Source: Gammaproteobacteria bacterium
GTDB lineage: Bacteria; Pseudomonadota; Gammaproteobacteria; S012-40
Reading direction: 5' to 3'
Assembly (NCBI GenBank): GCA_027021445.1
Contig: JALUUH010000086.1
Span: 1-40,037, forward strand
Length of the DNA stretch: 40,037 nt
The notes under the pieces are model-generated. The model saw only the letters and a list, made by a program, of their open reading frames with translations. It was not told where the DNA came from and did no database searches. Every line of letters starts with the position of its first letter. Within the stretch, counting starts at the first letter, position 1. Of this stretch, positions 9,328 to 18,579 are shown piece after piece. A program made the translations under genes and the position numbers.

Positions 9328-10335
9328 ATGAAAGTACTCATAACCGGCACCGCCGGATTCATTGGTAACAAACTCGCTCAAAGATTACTCGATAGAGGCG
9401 ACGAAGTTATTGGCATAGACAATGTTAATGACTATTACGATCCTAGCCTAAAAGAAGCACGACTCGCAAAAATTAAAGACCATCCTGCCTTTACTGAAGT
9501 ACGCATCAGTCTAGAAGACCGGCAAAACATTGAAGACACCTTTAAAAAACATAAACCACAACGCGTAGTTAACCTAGCTGCACAAGCCGGTGTAAGGTAT
9601 TCATTAGAAAACCCACACGCCTATATTGATTCTAATATTATCGGCTTCATGAATATTCTAGAATGCTGTAGACATCACCATGTAGAGCATCTTGTTTATG
9701 CATCAAGTAGCTCGGTCTATGGTGCAAATACTAAAATGCCGTTCTCGGTACACAATAATGTTGATCACCCTGTCAGCTTATACGCAGCAAGCAAAAAAAG
9801 TAATGAACTTATGGCTCATACTTACAGCCACTTGTATCGATTACCAACAACCGGATTGAGATTTTTTACGGTTTATGGCCCATGGGGACGTCCTGACATG
9901 GCCTTATTCATGTTTACTAAAAATATCTTTGAAGGCAAACCAATAGATGTTTTTAATCATGGTAAACACCGGCGTGATTTCACTTATATTGACGATATCG
10001 TTGAAGGTGTTATTAGAACTCTGGACAATATCGCAACTCCAAATGATCAATGGAATGGCGATACTCCCGATACAGCAACCAGTCTTGCCCCCTACCGGAT
10101 CTATAATATTGGCAACAACCAACCTGTAGAGCTAATGCGCTACATTGAGGTGATTGAGCAATGTATTGGTAAAAAAGCAGAGAAAAACTTCTTACCTCTG
10201 CAACTAGGCGACGTTCCCGAGACCTATGCGGATGTTGATGCACTGCAGAACGATGTAGGGTTTAAACCAGACACCAAAATTGAAACCGGTATTGCAAACT
10301 TCGTGGATTGGTATAGAGAATATTATAAAACTTAG
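9328..10335 (+). CDS. UDP-glucuronate 4-epimerase family protein (extended SDR)
   Basis: This 335-aa NAD-dependent sugar epimerase has the glycine-rich motif GTAGFIG at the N-terminus and the Y152-xxx-K156 catalytic pair (YAASK). It also has the segments [23 protein letters not shown] and [10 protein letters not shown] that mark the UDP-glucuronate/UDP-galacturonate 4-epimerase branch (LpsL/CapI type). It should convert UDP-GlcA from Ugd to UDP-GalA. A TviC/WbpP-like role on UDP-HexNAcA is the alternative, given its neighbour. An AAGG Shine-Dalgarno lies 8 bases before the ATG. It ends the operon and is followed by a long stem-loop. Confidence 0.92.
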   Translation: MKVLITGTAGFIGNKLAQRLLDRGDEVIGIDNVNDYYDPSLKEARLAKIKDHPAFTEVRISLEDRQNIEDTFKKHKPQRVVNLAAQAGVRYSLENPHAYIDSNIIGFMNILECCRHHHVEHLVYASSSSVYGANTKMPFSVHNNVDHPVSLYAASKKSNELMAHTYSHLYRLPTTGLRFFTVYGPWGRPDMALFMFTKNIFEGKPIDVFNHGKHRRDFTYIDDIVEGVIRTLDNIATPNDQWNGDTPDTATSLAPYRIYNIGNNQPVELMRYIEVIEQCIGKKAEKNFLPLQLGDVPETYADVDALQNDVGFKPDTKIETGIANFVDWYREYYKT

Positions 10336-10346
10336 CTCATGAATGA

Positions 10347-10394
10347 GGCAGCTTTACCTCTGTATAAAAACCTGTTTTTTATGCAGAAGCTGCC
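10347..10394. terminator. Long stem-loop between convergent genes, possible terminator
   Basis: GGCAGCTT (10347-10354) pairs with AAGCTGCC (10387-10394). Inside it CTGTATAAAAA (10360-10370) pairs with TTTTTATGCAG (10376-10386) with one G-T pair and a 5-base loop, leaving a one-sided 5-base bulge. The structure lies between the convergent epimerase and prepilin-like genes. There is no classical T-run right after the outer stem on either strand, so function as an intrinsic terminator is probable only from its position. Confidence 0.45.
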
Positions 10395-10413
10395 ACTTAC
10401 CTAAAAAAGCACA

Positions 10414-11121
10414 TCAGGGAATCTTCGACTCAAAGAAATAGGCTAATGCAACTAAAGAAGAATCATCTGCTTCTGCATTCGGCCAAGCGGTTCCCATTCC
10501 CTGCTCATCCCATCGACGCAACCGACCTTGCATGCCATTTTCCACGCCATCTATTTCCAAGTCCAATTTGGCAGCAACATGCTGCGGTATTCCATAGGCA
10601 ACAATAACATTTGACTTCAGTGCTGAATTTGTCGGACTAAAAGTATGGCCCAGCTGAAAAAAATGCCCGAACTCATGCATTAACACCTCTCCATTATCAA
10701 TATCTGCTGCGATAACTCCCTTTGCCTTCAAGTCTTGTAATGCGGTTAACAACGACTCTGCCTTACATCCACGTTGCACCGGCTTAAAATCCACAACGGA
10801 ATCTACGGCATTGACGGGCTGAAACCCCATCACTCCATCTGAATTACAATCTCCAGGCCAACGCCCCTGTTTTTCGTAAAAAGTCCATAATTGAGTCTCC
10901 ATCACCTGTAACTCATCATAAAATTGCGCATATCGAGCAGAACTAACAACATCAGCGCCTTGCACGGCAATCCCTAAAGCAAGCCCAGCCCCGACAATAA
11001 CACCGGCAATATCAACAACAGTAAAACCCCTTTGTTTTTGTAGCTTCCAGCCTGTTTTGTTCATTTTTAAGTTCATTTGCTTGCAAGCCCAATTTATAGA
11101 GAAAAACACCTTAAAAGCCAT
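10414..11121 (-). CDS. Prepilin-like protein with an HExxHxxxxxH string
   Basis: The ORF has 235 codons. A type IV prepilin-type segment QRG-FTVVDIAGVIVGAG is followed by a hydrophobic helix. Cleavage is expected after G32, with Asp instead of the usual Glu at mature position 5. The leader would be 32 residues from the first ATG, 17 from the ATG at 11076 (M16) or 13 from the ATG at 11064 (M20); the shorter leaders are more typical. The globular part has two cysteines (GDCNSDG and RGCKAES) that could form a disulfide. It also has HEFGHFFQLGH at 149-159, which matches the metzincin zinc pattern HExxHxxGxxH except for Gln in place of Gly. No pilus genes are nearby. It is either a minor pseudopilin or an anchored surface protein; protease activity is speculation. 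Confidence 0.72.
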   Translation of the reverse strand: MAFKVFFSINWACKQMNLKMNKTGWKLQKQRGFTVVDIAGVIVGAGLALGIAVQGADVVSSARYAQFYDELQVMETQLWTFYEKQGRWPGDCNSDGVMGFQPVNAVDSVVDFKPVQRGCKAESLLTALQDLKAKGVIAADIDNGEVLMHEFGHFFQLGHTFSPTNSALKSNVIVAYGIPQHVAAKLDLEIDGVENGMQGRLRRWDEQGMGTAWPNAEADDSSLVALAYFFESKIP

Positions 11122-11438
11122 CGGACATAAAAAAAATATCCCTAGTTTTTGTAATCAATACTGAGATATCAATCACACTAATATCCAAACAACAAAAAAA
11201 CACTTATTATCTTGAAGATCAGCGAGCTACTGAGCTTTCAATCATTCACTAAAGACTCTCTGTGATATCATATATCCTAAAATCCGCAGTCGAATGAGTG
11301 AAGGCTCAAGAACAGCGATCGTCACGAGAGCACGCCTGATTAGCGTAGATTTTTCGGTCAAACTCGTCAACGGTCAAATACCTAAATTTTGCTATTAACC
11401 ACTATAAAGAGTCCCAAAAGTTAGATCTATATTAAGCA
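11122..11438. other. Intergenic region upstream of relA
   Basis: The 317-bp gap between the divergent prepilin-like gene and relA holds no recognisable gene. It contains one copy of a motif shared with two other promoters (11274-11290), and two direct CGGTCAA repeats at 11355-11361 and 11371-11377, about 60-80 bases before the relA start. The relA leader would be about 150 nt if transcription starts near the shared motif. Confidence 0.55.
11271..11290 (+). promoter_or_regulatory. Candidate relA promoter region carrying a shared motif
   Basis: ATCCTAAAATCCGCAGT at 11274-11290 is identical over 17 bases to 23029-23045 upstream of the M15 peptidase gene, and partly matches the gshB promoter on the other strand. 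In those two copies a perfect TATAAT overlaps the motif. Here the equivalent is the weaker TATATC/ATATAT. The distance to the relA ATG is about 150 bp. Confidence 0.4.
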
Positions 11439-13574
11439 ATGAAACTAGAAAAAAATTTTAACTTTGCAGACACTTATACCCCGGATGAAATCAACGCCAT
11501 CCAAGAAGCATTAACGCTGTTTAACGACAACGATAAACAAAGCGCTGCTCAAGAATTATCTGAAATATTGGCTAGCATCCACGTTGATACTGAAACCATT
11601 ATTGCCGCAATTATATTTTCGTCCTCCAGTCCTGGTAAAGAACAAACAGCTATCACTCAGCATTTTACACAATCCATTCATCAACTGTATTCAGAAACCG
11701 TAAAACTCATTAACGAAGAAAGCAATTGGATAGAAAAACTCCGACATGACTCAATAGATTATAAAAATAAAGACAAACTAAGCACCGAGTCGTATCACAT
11801 GATGCTACTGTCAATGATGAAAGACCTTAGAGTTGTTTTCATATTATTGGCTCATCAATTATTGCAGATGCGCCACCTTAAGCATAAGAGCGAAGAACAG
11901 CAAAAAACAATTGCATTTGAAACCAAAAATATTTTTGCCCCCCTAGCCAACAAACTCGGCATTGGTCAATTAAAATGGGAAATGGAAGATTGGTCGTTCC
12001 GCTACTTAGAACCCTCGGAATATAAACGCATTGCATCAGCGCTCGAAGAACGTCGAGTTAATCGTGAAGATTACATCAACAATGTCGTTACCAGCCTGGA
12101 AAATATATTATCGCACGCAAACATTAGCGCGGAGGTTTATGGCAGACCTAAACACATCTACAGTATATGGAAAAAAATGCGCAATAAAGACCTGAATTTC
12201 GACGAACTCTATGACGTTCGAGCAATCAGAGTTCTCGTTCATGATATTGCATCGTGTTATGCCGTATTAAGCGCCGTACACAGCCACTGGCCGTACATCC
12301 CTGGGGAATACGATGACTATATCGCAGCACCCAAAAAAAACAATTATCAATCACTCCATACTGCCGTAAAAGGCCCTGAAGAAAAAGTGATAGAAATACA
12401 AATTCGCACCCATCAAATGCACGAATTTGCCGAACGAGGTGTTGCTGCTCATTGGCGATATAAAGAAGGAAGCAAGCCAAATGAAGCCTTAGATGAAAAA
12501 ATAGAATCCCTCAGATTCATGCTCCAAGAAGGCATACCCAAAAAAGAAAAAGACGCTTTCTCACGGCCTCTAGAAAACACCGACAACATTTATGCATTAA
12601 CCCCAGCCGGCGATGTCCTTGAGTTGCCTGCTGGCTCTACCGCACTGGACTTCGCTTACTATATACATTCTGAACTAGGGCACCGATGTCGTGGTGCAAA
12701 AATAAAAGACCAAATGATATCTTTAACAACGCCATTGCAAAGCGGACAACAAGTAGAAATCATCACCACAAAAGAAGCGAAACCTAGCCGAGACTGGCTA
12801 CAGCCACATGCAGGTTACCTTAAATCAAACCGTGCAAAAGCAAAAGTTAGACACTGGTTCAAACGCCAATTCAAAGAAGAAGATATAATTTCTGGAAAAA
12901 CTGGCTTATATCGAGAACTTGATAAAAATGAAGTTTCTTTAATAAACTGGGATAATATAATAAAAAAATTCAATTTTAAGCACTTAGATGATTTATATGC
13001 CGCTATCGGTCGTGGCGAACTTGGCGTCCACCAGATAGCCAATATTGTGCGAGAACAGACTCAGCCTGAAAACACACTCGAACCACCTAAAGAATATGAG
13101 CGTAGGACGACCTCAGTCCCCAAATCTGATAATATTACCGTTCAAGGCATCGGCGATTTACTTTCTCATCTCGCCCGCTGCTGTAAACCTATGCCAGCCG
13201 ATAACATCATAGGATATGTCACCCGCGGAAGAGGAATCAGCATTCACCGCAAAGACTGCCCTAATTTTTTGCAACTCAACAAACAAGATCCAGAACGAGT
13301 CATTGACGTTAACTGGGGAAAAAATGAAAATTTTAGCTATGAAATTGATATTGAAATTATCGCCATGGACAGATCAGGACTGCTACGAGATGTTAGCTCG
13401 CTACTCGCGAGTGAGAATGTAAATGTTCTAGCGGCCAACACACATACCAATAAAAAAAATCACGAAGTGCGTATGCGCTTAACGCTGAAAATTAACCAAG
13501 GAAAACAACTGAAAAATGCGTTAGTTAAACTAAATCAACTACAAAGTGTCTTAGATGCCTATCGCGTTAGATAA
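11439..13574 (+). CDS. relA: RelA, (p)ppGpp synthetase I
   Basis: This 711-aa ribosome-associated enzyme makes (p)ppGpp from ATP and GTP or GDP when uncharged tRNA sits in the A site. The N-terminal hydrolase domain is degenerate: the HDxxED motif of SpoT is absent, with FSSSSPG in its place near residue 65. The synthetase domain carries E290-Y-D-D293, the acidic ExDD signature of monofunctional RelA rather than the RxKD of SpoT, followed by NNYQSLHT and QIRTHQMHEFAERGVAAHW. The regulatory half has a TGS domain (YALTPAGDVLELP...), the conserved ARCCKPMPADNIIGY segment and a C-terminal ACT domain (MDRSGLLRDVSSLL). The ATG at 11439 has a poor Shine-Dalgarno. mazG follows after 62 bp. Confidence 0.96.
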   Translation: MKLEKNFNFADTYTPDEINAIQEALTLFNDNDKQSAAQELSEILASIHVDTETIIAAIIFSSSSPGKEQTAITQHFTQSIHQLYSETVKLINEESNWIEKLRHDSIDYKNKDKLSTESYHMMLLSMMKDLRVVFILLAHQLLQMRHLKHKSEEQQKTIAFETKNIFAPLANKLGIGQLKWEMEDWSFRYLEPSEYKRIASALEERRVNREDYINNVVTSLENILSHANISAEVYGRPKHIYSIWKKMRNKDLNFDELYDVRAIRVLVHDIASCYAVLSAVHSHWPYIPGEYDDYIAAPKKNNYQSLHTAVKGPEEKVIEIQIRTHQMHEFAERGVAAHWRYKEGSKPNEALDEKIESLRFMLQEGIPKKEKDAFSRPLENTDNIYALTPAGDVLELPAGSTALDFAYYIHSELGHRCRGAKIKDQMISLTTPLQSGQQVEIITTKEAKPSRDWLQPHAGYLKSNRAKAKVRHWFKRQFKEEDIISGKTGLYRELDKNEVSLINWDNIIKKFNFKHLDDLYAAIGRGELGVHQIANIVREQTQPENTLEPPKEYERRTTSVPKSDNITVQGIGDLLSHLARCCKPMPADNIIGYVTRGRGISIHRKDCPNFLQLNKQDPERVIDVNWGKNENFSYEIDIEIIAMDRSGLLRDVSSLLASENVNVLAANTHTNKKNHEVRMRLTLKINQGKQLKNALVKLNQLQSVLDAYRVR

Positions 13575-13636
13575 TAGACGATTCACTCAAACCGAAAAAC
13601 CTCTTAAAAAAATCATTAACCGGAGCACGCATTACT

Positions 13637-14458
13637 ATGGAAAAACTCTTAAATATCATGGCCCAATTAAGAGATCCTGACAATGGATGCCCGTGGGATA
13701 AAAAACAAACATTTGATTCTATTATTGCTCACACCATAGAGGAGGTTTACGAACTCATTGAAGTTATCGAGCACAAAAAATGGGACGAGTTAAGTGGAGA
13801 ATTAGGAGACTTGCTCTTTCAAGTGGTGTTCTATGCCCAAATAGCCAAAGAACAAGGATACTTTGAGTTCAATGACATAGTAGAAGAAATATGCCAAAAA
13901 ATGGAACGCAGACACCCTCATGTATTTGGAAATGAAATAATAACATCTATTGAGCAACAAAAAAAACGCTGGGATGAAATTAAAGCGAATGAGAAATTGT
14001 CGCAAAAAGAAAATACAGCTTCACTTAATCCAAGCGCTTCGATATTAGATAATATTAATCACTTTCTCCCCGCACTACCCTTAGCCAATAAATTGCAAGA
14101 TAGAGCCGCTAAGGTAAAATTCGACTGGATTGAAATAGAAGATGTGTTCGATAAACTGCAAGAGGAAATTAACGAAGTCAAAGAAGCCATCGAACTCAAC
14201 GATAGCGATTTTATTGAAGATGAAATAGGTGACCTAATATTTATGGCCGTAAATTTAGCGCGACACAATAATGTAGATCCTGAAAAAGCATTACGGCGCT
14301 CGAATCGAAAATTTGAACAACGATTTAGAATAATGGAATCATTGATGGCTCACACAAATACCTCCTTTAAAGACTTAAACTTGAATGAAATGGAAACCTA
14401 TTGGCAACAAGCAAAAAAAGCGATTCGCAGCAATATAACTAACAGTGATCGTTGCTAA
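13637..14458 (+). CDS. mazG: MazG, nucleoside triphosphate pyrophosphohydrolase
   Basis: The 273-aa protein has two MazG repeats, as in E. coli MazG (263 aa). The first carries the metal-binding pattern EEVYELIEVIE...ELSGELGDLLFQVVF, the second EEINEVKEAIE...EDEIGDLIFMAVN. It hydrolyses NTPs to NMP and pyrophosphate and has been linked to lowering ppGpp and to housecleaning of aberrant nucleotides. Location just downstream of relA fits the E. coli relA-mazEF-mazG order without the toxin-antitoxin pair. A GGAG lies 11 bases before the ATG. Confidence 0.95.
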   Translation: MEKLLNIMAQLRDPDNGCPWDKKQTFDSIIAHTIEEVYELIEVIEHKKWDELSGELGDLLFQVVFYAQIAKEQGYFEFNDIVEEICQKMERRHPHVFGNEIITSIEQQKKRWDEIKANEKLSQKENTASLNPSASILDNINHFLPALPLANKLQDRAAKVKFDWIEIEDVFDKLQEEINEVKEAIELNDSDFIEDEIGDLIFMAVNLARHNNVDPEKALRRSNRKFEQRFRIMESLMAHTNTSFKDLNLNEMETYWQQAKKAIRSNITNSDRC

Positions 14459-14494
14459 TACTTTATCCCTTCAATAAAGGCCCGAGTTGACACA

Positions 14495-17400
14495 TTGAAA
14501 GATTTATCCGCACTAACCAAGGAACTACCGCTCTGCTTATCCAAGGATCGTCATTCCTTGAAGAAAAAAATATATCTTTTGAAAAAGAAGGCTGCGCAAA
14601 AACTGGACATAAGTAACGCAACAAAACAACTAAAATCTGCAATCACTCAATCCAAACTCCATGTTCAAAACCGCAAAGAGAGCATGCCCCCTATAATCTA
14701 TAATGACGATCTACCTATTTCTTTACGACGTGAGGAAATTAGCAATGCTATTCAAAAAAACCAAGTCATCATTCTTTGTGGTGAAACAGGATCAGGTAAA
14801 ACAACCCAGCTTCCCAAAATATGCCTCGATCTTGGAAGAGGTATTACCGGAGTTATTGGCCACACCCAACCTCGCCGGATTGCAGCACGTAGTGTCGCTG
14901 CACGAATTTCCGAAGAACTGAGTACTCAAGTCGGAGAGCAAGTTGGCTATAAAGTAAGATTTACAGATCAAAGTTCTCAGCACTCGTTGATTAAACTCAT
15001 GACTGATGGAATTCTATTAGCCGAAACACAAGCGGACAAATTTTTGAGCCAATATGACACTTTGATTATTGACGAAGCACACGAGCGTAGTTTAAATATT
15101 GATTTCCTTCTCGGTTATTTGAAACAAATTTTACCCCGAAGACCCGACCTAAAACTTATCATAACTTCAGCCACCATCGATCCCGACCGATTTTCTCAGC
15201 ATTTTAATAATGCGCCGGTCATTGAAGTATCAGGCCGCACCTATCCAGTAGAAATCATCTACCAACCCCTCGTCTCAACCGAGAAAAATGACGAAGATAA
15301 AAGTTTAGAAGAAGGAATACTTGATGCGGTTGATCATTTATCGCGTTTAGGGCCAGGAGATATTTTAGTTTTTTTACCTGGAGAACGGGAAATCCGACAC
15401 ACCACCGAAGCACTTAAACAAGCATATGGAAAACATCATCCAGAGCAAATTGAAATCCTTCCACTGTTTGCGCGCCTCAGCATCGCGGAACAACAAAAAA
15501 TATTTCAACAGCGTAAGCAACGACGCATTATATTATCCACCAATGTCGCTGAAACTTCATTAACCGTTCCTGGCATTAAATATGTCATTGATTCGGGTAC
15601 CGCACGCATTAGCCGCTATAGCTACCGTACAAAAATTCAACGACTGCCCATAGAAAAAATATCTCAATCTTCGGCAAACCAACGTGCCGGTAGATGTGGA
15701 CGGATAGATGCAGGTGTTTGCATACGACTTTTTGCCGCAGAAGATTTTGCATTAAGAGAGCAATACATCACGCCTGAAATACTGCGCACTAATCTTGCCA
15801 GCGTTATATTGCAAATGAAATCACTCAAACTGGGAGATGTCAGAAAATTTCCTTTCGTCGAACCACCCGACAATCGATATATAAACGATGGTGAAAAATT
15901 GCTACATGAACTTGGCGCACTTGATCAACACCAAAACTTAACCGCCTTAGGAAAAAAAATTTCCGCATTACCCATTGATCCAAAATTGGGACGTATATTG
16001 CTCGCCGCCCATCAGGAAAGCGCCCTGCAAGAATTATTAGCGATTGTTTCCATCCTCAGCATTCAAGACCCTAGGGAACGCCCATTCGACCATCAGAAAA
16101 AAGCCGATGAAAAACACCAGCGATTTACAGACCAAGATTCTGATTTTGTCTCACTATTAAATCTTTGGAATTATCTCAATAACAAAAATAATGCACTCAG
16201 CCAAAATAATTTCAGAAAGCTTTGTCGGGCTGAGTTTATTTCCTATACCCGGTGGCGTGAATGCTTGGACACTCATAGACAATTGAAAAAAATGCTCTCC
16301 GACATGAATATTCGATCAGTGTCAGAACCCGCAAGTTTCGAGCAAATTCACCGCTCATTATTAACTGGCTTACTCGGAAATATTGGCATGAAGACTGAGA
16401 AACAAGATTTCCTAGGTGCTCGTAACTCAAAGTTCAAGGTCTTCCCTGGCTCCGGCCTATTTGCAAAATCACCAAAATGGATGGTATCCGCAGAAATTGT
16501 TGATAGCGGAAAAGTCTATGCACGTACAAATGCAAAAATATCCCCTGACTGGCTGGAGTCTATTGCCAAACACCTCGTCAAAAAAACGACCACAGAGCCT
16601 CATTGGGAAAAGCGAACCGCTCAAGTTTCTGCCTTTGAAAAAGTGAGCTTATACGGTTTAACTATTATCCCCAGACGAAAAGTCAATTATGGCCCACTGG
16701 CTCCTGTAGAAAGTCGTGAAATATTTATCCAACATGCATTAGTACTCAGCGAGTATTCAAGCAAAGCCCCATTTTTTAAACATAATAAAAAATTAATTGA
16801 GAATATCGAAGCACTGGAGGCCAAATCCCGTCGCCAGGATATTCTCATCAGTGAACATGATATTTATGAATTCTTTGATCATATTATACCTAGCCACATT
16901 TGTTCTGGGCATAGCTTTGAAAAGTGGAGAAAAACGGCAGAAACAGAAAACCCCAAACTGCTTTATCTTGATCGCGAAAAACTCATGCAACACGCAGCCA
17001 ACCATATTACGCATACATCCTTTCCAAACCTCTATGTATTAGAGCAACAACATTATGTGCTCAAATACCACTTTTCACCCGGTAGTGAAGATGATGGCGT
17101 CACCATTGTTATTCCCTTAACAGTGCTCAATTCATTAAAACCAGCGATGTTTGACTGGCTGGTACCCGGACTCATTGAGGAAAAAATAAGCTATCTACTC
17201 AAGTCGTTGCCCAAACAGCAACGAAAAAACTTCATACCGGTTCCGCAATACGCCTCTGCATGTGTTGCCGCTATGCCAGCCGAAAACCAAGGCTCTCTCG
17301 CTTTAATGCTCTCCACCCAGCTGCTAAAAATGACAGGTATTAATGTCCCGGTAAAACAATGGAATTTTGAGGGTCTACCACATCACCTTAAAATGAATTT

Positions 17401-18379
17401 TGAAGTTGTTGACGAGCACCAAAAAGTACTTAGTAAGGGACGTGATCTTGGCCTGCTTCAACAAACACTGGCCAATCAAACACAACGAGTCTTTGATGAA
17501 CGACCGAAGATTGACCTTGAAAGAGACAACATAGATTCATGGGATTTTGGAAAGCTACCTGAGTCAATCATCATTGAACAGAATGGCCTCAGTCTTCGTG
17601 GCTATCCTGCCATTGTCCCTGGTCATCAAGATGTCTCATTGCGTTTATTTGATAACCCAGTGCAGGCGCAAGCACAAAATAGAAAAGGATTGTGCAAACT
17701 CATCATACTTCAGCTTCCCCAGCAGATTAAATATCTGAGCAAAAACCTGCCTCATTTTTCTAAGATAGCACTGCGATATGCGTCAATAGGAAACGCTGAT
17801 ACTTTAAAACAAGACATCATCGACGCCATTATCTATGAGGTATTTATCGATAAACATCCAACACCTAAAACCAAGCAAGAATTTGAGCATCGTATCGAAC
17901 ACGAACGCCATAAAATCATGCTTGAAGCCAATACACTTTGCGCAACCCTGGACGAGATATTAGCCATCTACAACGAAATTCAAATCAGCTTTAAATCTAA
18001 TATCAAACCCGCTCTTATTGCCCCCTACAACGATATGAAACAACAAATGCAAGGGCTCATTTACCATGGCTTTGTAGCTACCACACCAAAAAAGTGGTTG
18101 TCTCACATACCACGCTTTCTTAAGGCCACTCAGATTCGGTTACAAAAACTTGATCACAATCTCGCTAAAGACAGCCGTCTAATGGCAGAAATCCATCTAC
18201 TCTCAAAAAAATATACCCTACTGCAAACCGAACATGACAAACAAGGCATAGATAGCAACGAGCTAGTTTCAGTGCCATGGTTAATCGAAGAACTTAGAGT
18301 TTCTCTTTTTGCCCAAGAGCTAAAAACCAGCATCCCAATATCCGTCAAAAGAATAGAAAAACGGCTCACTGCGCAATAA
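14495..18379 (+). CDS. hrpA: HrpA, DEAH-box ATP-dependent RNA helicase
   Basis: The protein has 1294 aa (E. coli HrpA has 1300). Walker A GETGSGKT is at 96-103 and the DEAH box at 193-196. These are followed by SATID, the QRAGRCGR motif VI, the helicase-associated winged-helix and OB regions and the long HrpA-specific C-terminal domain. HrpA acts on ribosome and mRNA complexes, including collided ribosomes and some fimbrial mRNA processing in E. coli. Translation begins at TTG (14495), 36 bp after mazG. The next in-frame ATG is around residue 65, only about 30 residues before Walker A, and would remove N-terminal sequence typical of the family, so TTG is preferred. The three genes relA-mazG-hrpA are collinear and may be cotranscribed. 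Confidence 0.95.
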   Translation: MKDLSALTKELPLCLSKDRHSLKKKIYLLKKKAAQKLDISNATKQLKSAITQSKLHVQNRKESMPPIIYNDDLPISLRREEISNAIQKNQVIILCGETGSGKTTQLPKICLDLGRGITGVIGHTQPRRIAARSVAARISEELSTQVGEQVGYKVRFTDQSSQHSLIKLMTDGILLAETQADKFLSQYDTLIIDEAHERSLNIDFLLGYLKQILPRRPDLKLIITSATIDPDRFSQHFNNAPVIEVSGRTYPVEIIYQPLVSTEKNDEDKSLEEGILDAVDHLSRLGPGDILVFLPGEREIRHTTEALKQAYGKHHPEQIEILPLFARLSIAEQQKIFQQRKQRRIILSTNVAETSLTVPGIKYVIDSGTARISRYSYRTKIQRLPIEKISQSSANQRAGRCGRIDAGVCIRLFAAEDFALREQYITPEILRTNLASVILQMKSLKLGDVRKFPFVEPPDNRYINDGEKLLHELGALDQHQNLTALGKKISALPIDPKLGRILLAAHQESALQELLAIVSILSIQDPRERPFDHQKKADEKHQRFTDQDSDFVSLLNLWNYLNNKNNALSQNNFRKLCRAEFISYTRWRECLDTHRQLKKMLSDMNIRSVSEPASFEQIHRSLLTGLLGNIGMKTEKQDFLGARNSKFKVFPGSGLFAKSPKWMVSAEIVDSGKVYARTNAKISPDWLESIAKHLVKKTTTEPHWEKRTAQVSAFEKVSLYGLTIIPRRKVNYGPLAPVESREIFIQHALVLSEYSSKAPFFKHNKKLIENIEALEAKSRRQDILISEHDIYEFFDHIIPSHICSGHSFEKWRKTAETENPKLLYLDREKLMQHAANHITHTSFPNLYVLEQQHYVLKYHFSPGSEDDGVTIVIPLTVLNSLKPAMFDWLVPGLIEEKISYLLKSLPKQQRKNFIPVPQYASACVAAMPAENQGSLALMLSTQLLKMTGINVPVKQWNFEGLPHHLKMNFEVVDEHQKVLSKGRDLGLLQQTLANQTQRVFDERPKIDLERDNIDSWDFGKLPESIIIEQNGLSLRGYPAIVPGHQDVSLRLFDNPVQAQAQNRKGLCKLIILQLPQQIKYLSKNLPHFSKIALRYASIGNADTLKQDIIDAIIYEVFIDKHPTPKTKQEFEHRIEHERHKIMLEANTLCATLDEILAIYNEIQISFKSNIKPALIAPYNDMKQQMQGLIYHGFVATTPKKWLSHIPRFLKATQIRLQKLDHNLAKDSRLMAEIHLLSKKYTLLQTEHDKQGIDSNELVSVPWLIEELRVSLFAQELKTSIPISVKRIEKRLTAQ

Positions 18380-18503
18380 TCCGACCTAAATTAATCACGA
18401 ATCAATAAAATAAGGTTTGTGAATCAAGCCTCTAATTTCTCGTAAAAACCCTAATTTTGCTCTCAAAGCCTTCAGAAACACCTCCAATCTGACGTTAAAT
18501 AAG

Positions 18504-18520
18504 TTATCTATGATAGATAA
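18504..18520. promoter_or_regulatory. 17-bp perfect palindrome upstream of the GGDEF-EAL gene
   Basis: TTATCTAT-G-ATAGATAA is perfectly symmetric and lies 60-76 bp before the start codon at 18580. It overlaps a possible -10 (TATGAT at 18509-18514), which would suit a repressor operator. A second stem-loop follows at 18530-18549. No regulator can be named. Confidence 0.5.
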
Positions 18521-18529
18521 AAATCCAAC

Positions 18530-18549
18530 AGGTAGTCATTAGACTGCCT
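18530..18549 (+). repeat. Stem-loop in the leader of the GGDEF-EAL gene
   Basis: AGGTAGTC (18530-18537) pairs with GACTGCCT (18542-18549) over 8 positions including one G-T pair, with an ATTA loop. No T-run follows, so it is more likely a leader RNA structure or protein site than a terminator. It lies 30-50 bases before the ATG. Confidence 0.45.
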
Positions 18550-18579
18550 TAATCTCACTGGAATGTATTACAAAGTTTT

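Noticed and set aside
11355-11377. Direct CGGTCAA repeats in the relA leader
   Set aside because: Only two 7-base copies with a third partial one between; noted in the region entry but too weak for a separate regulatory claim.
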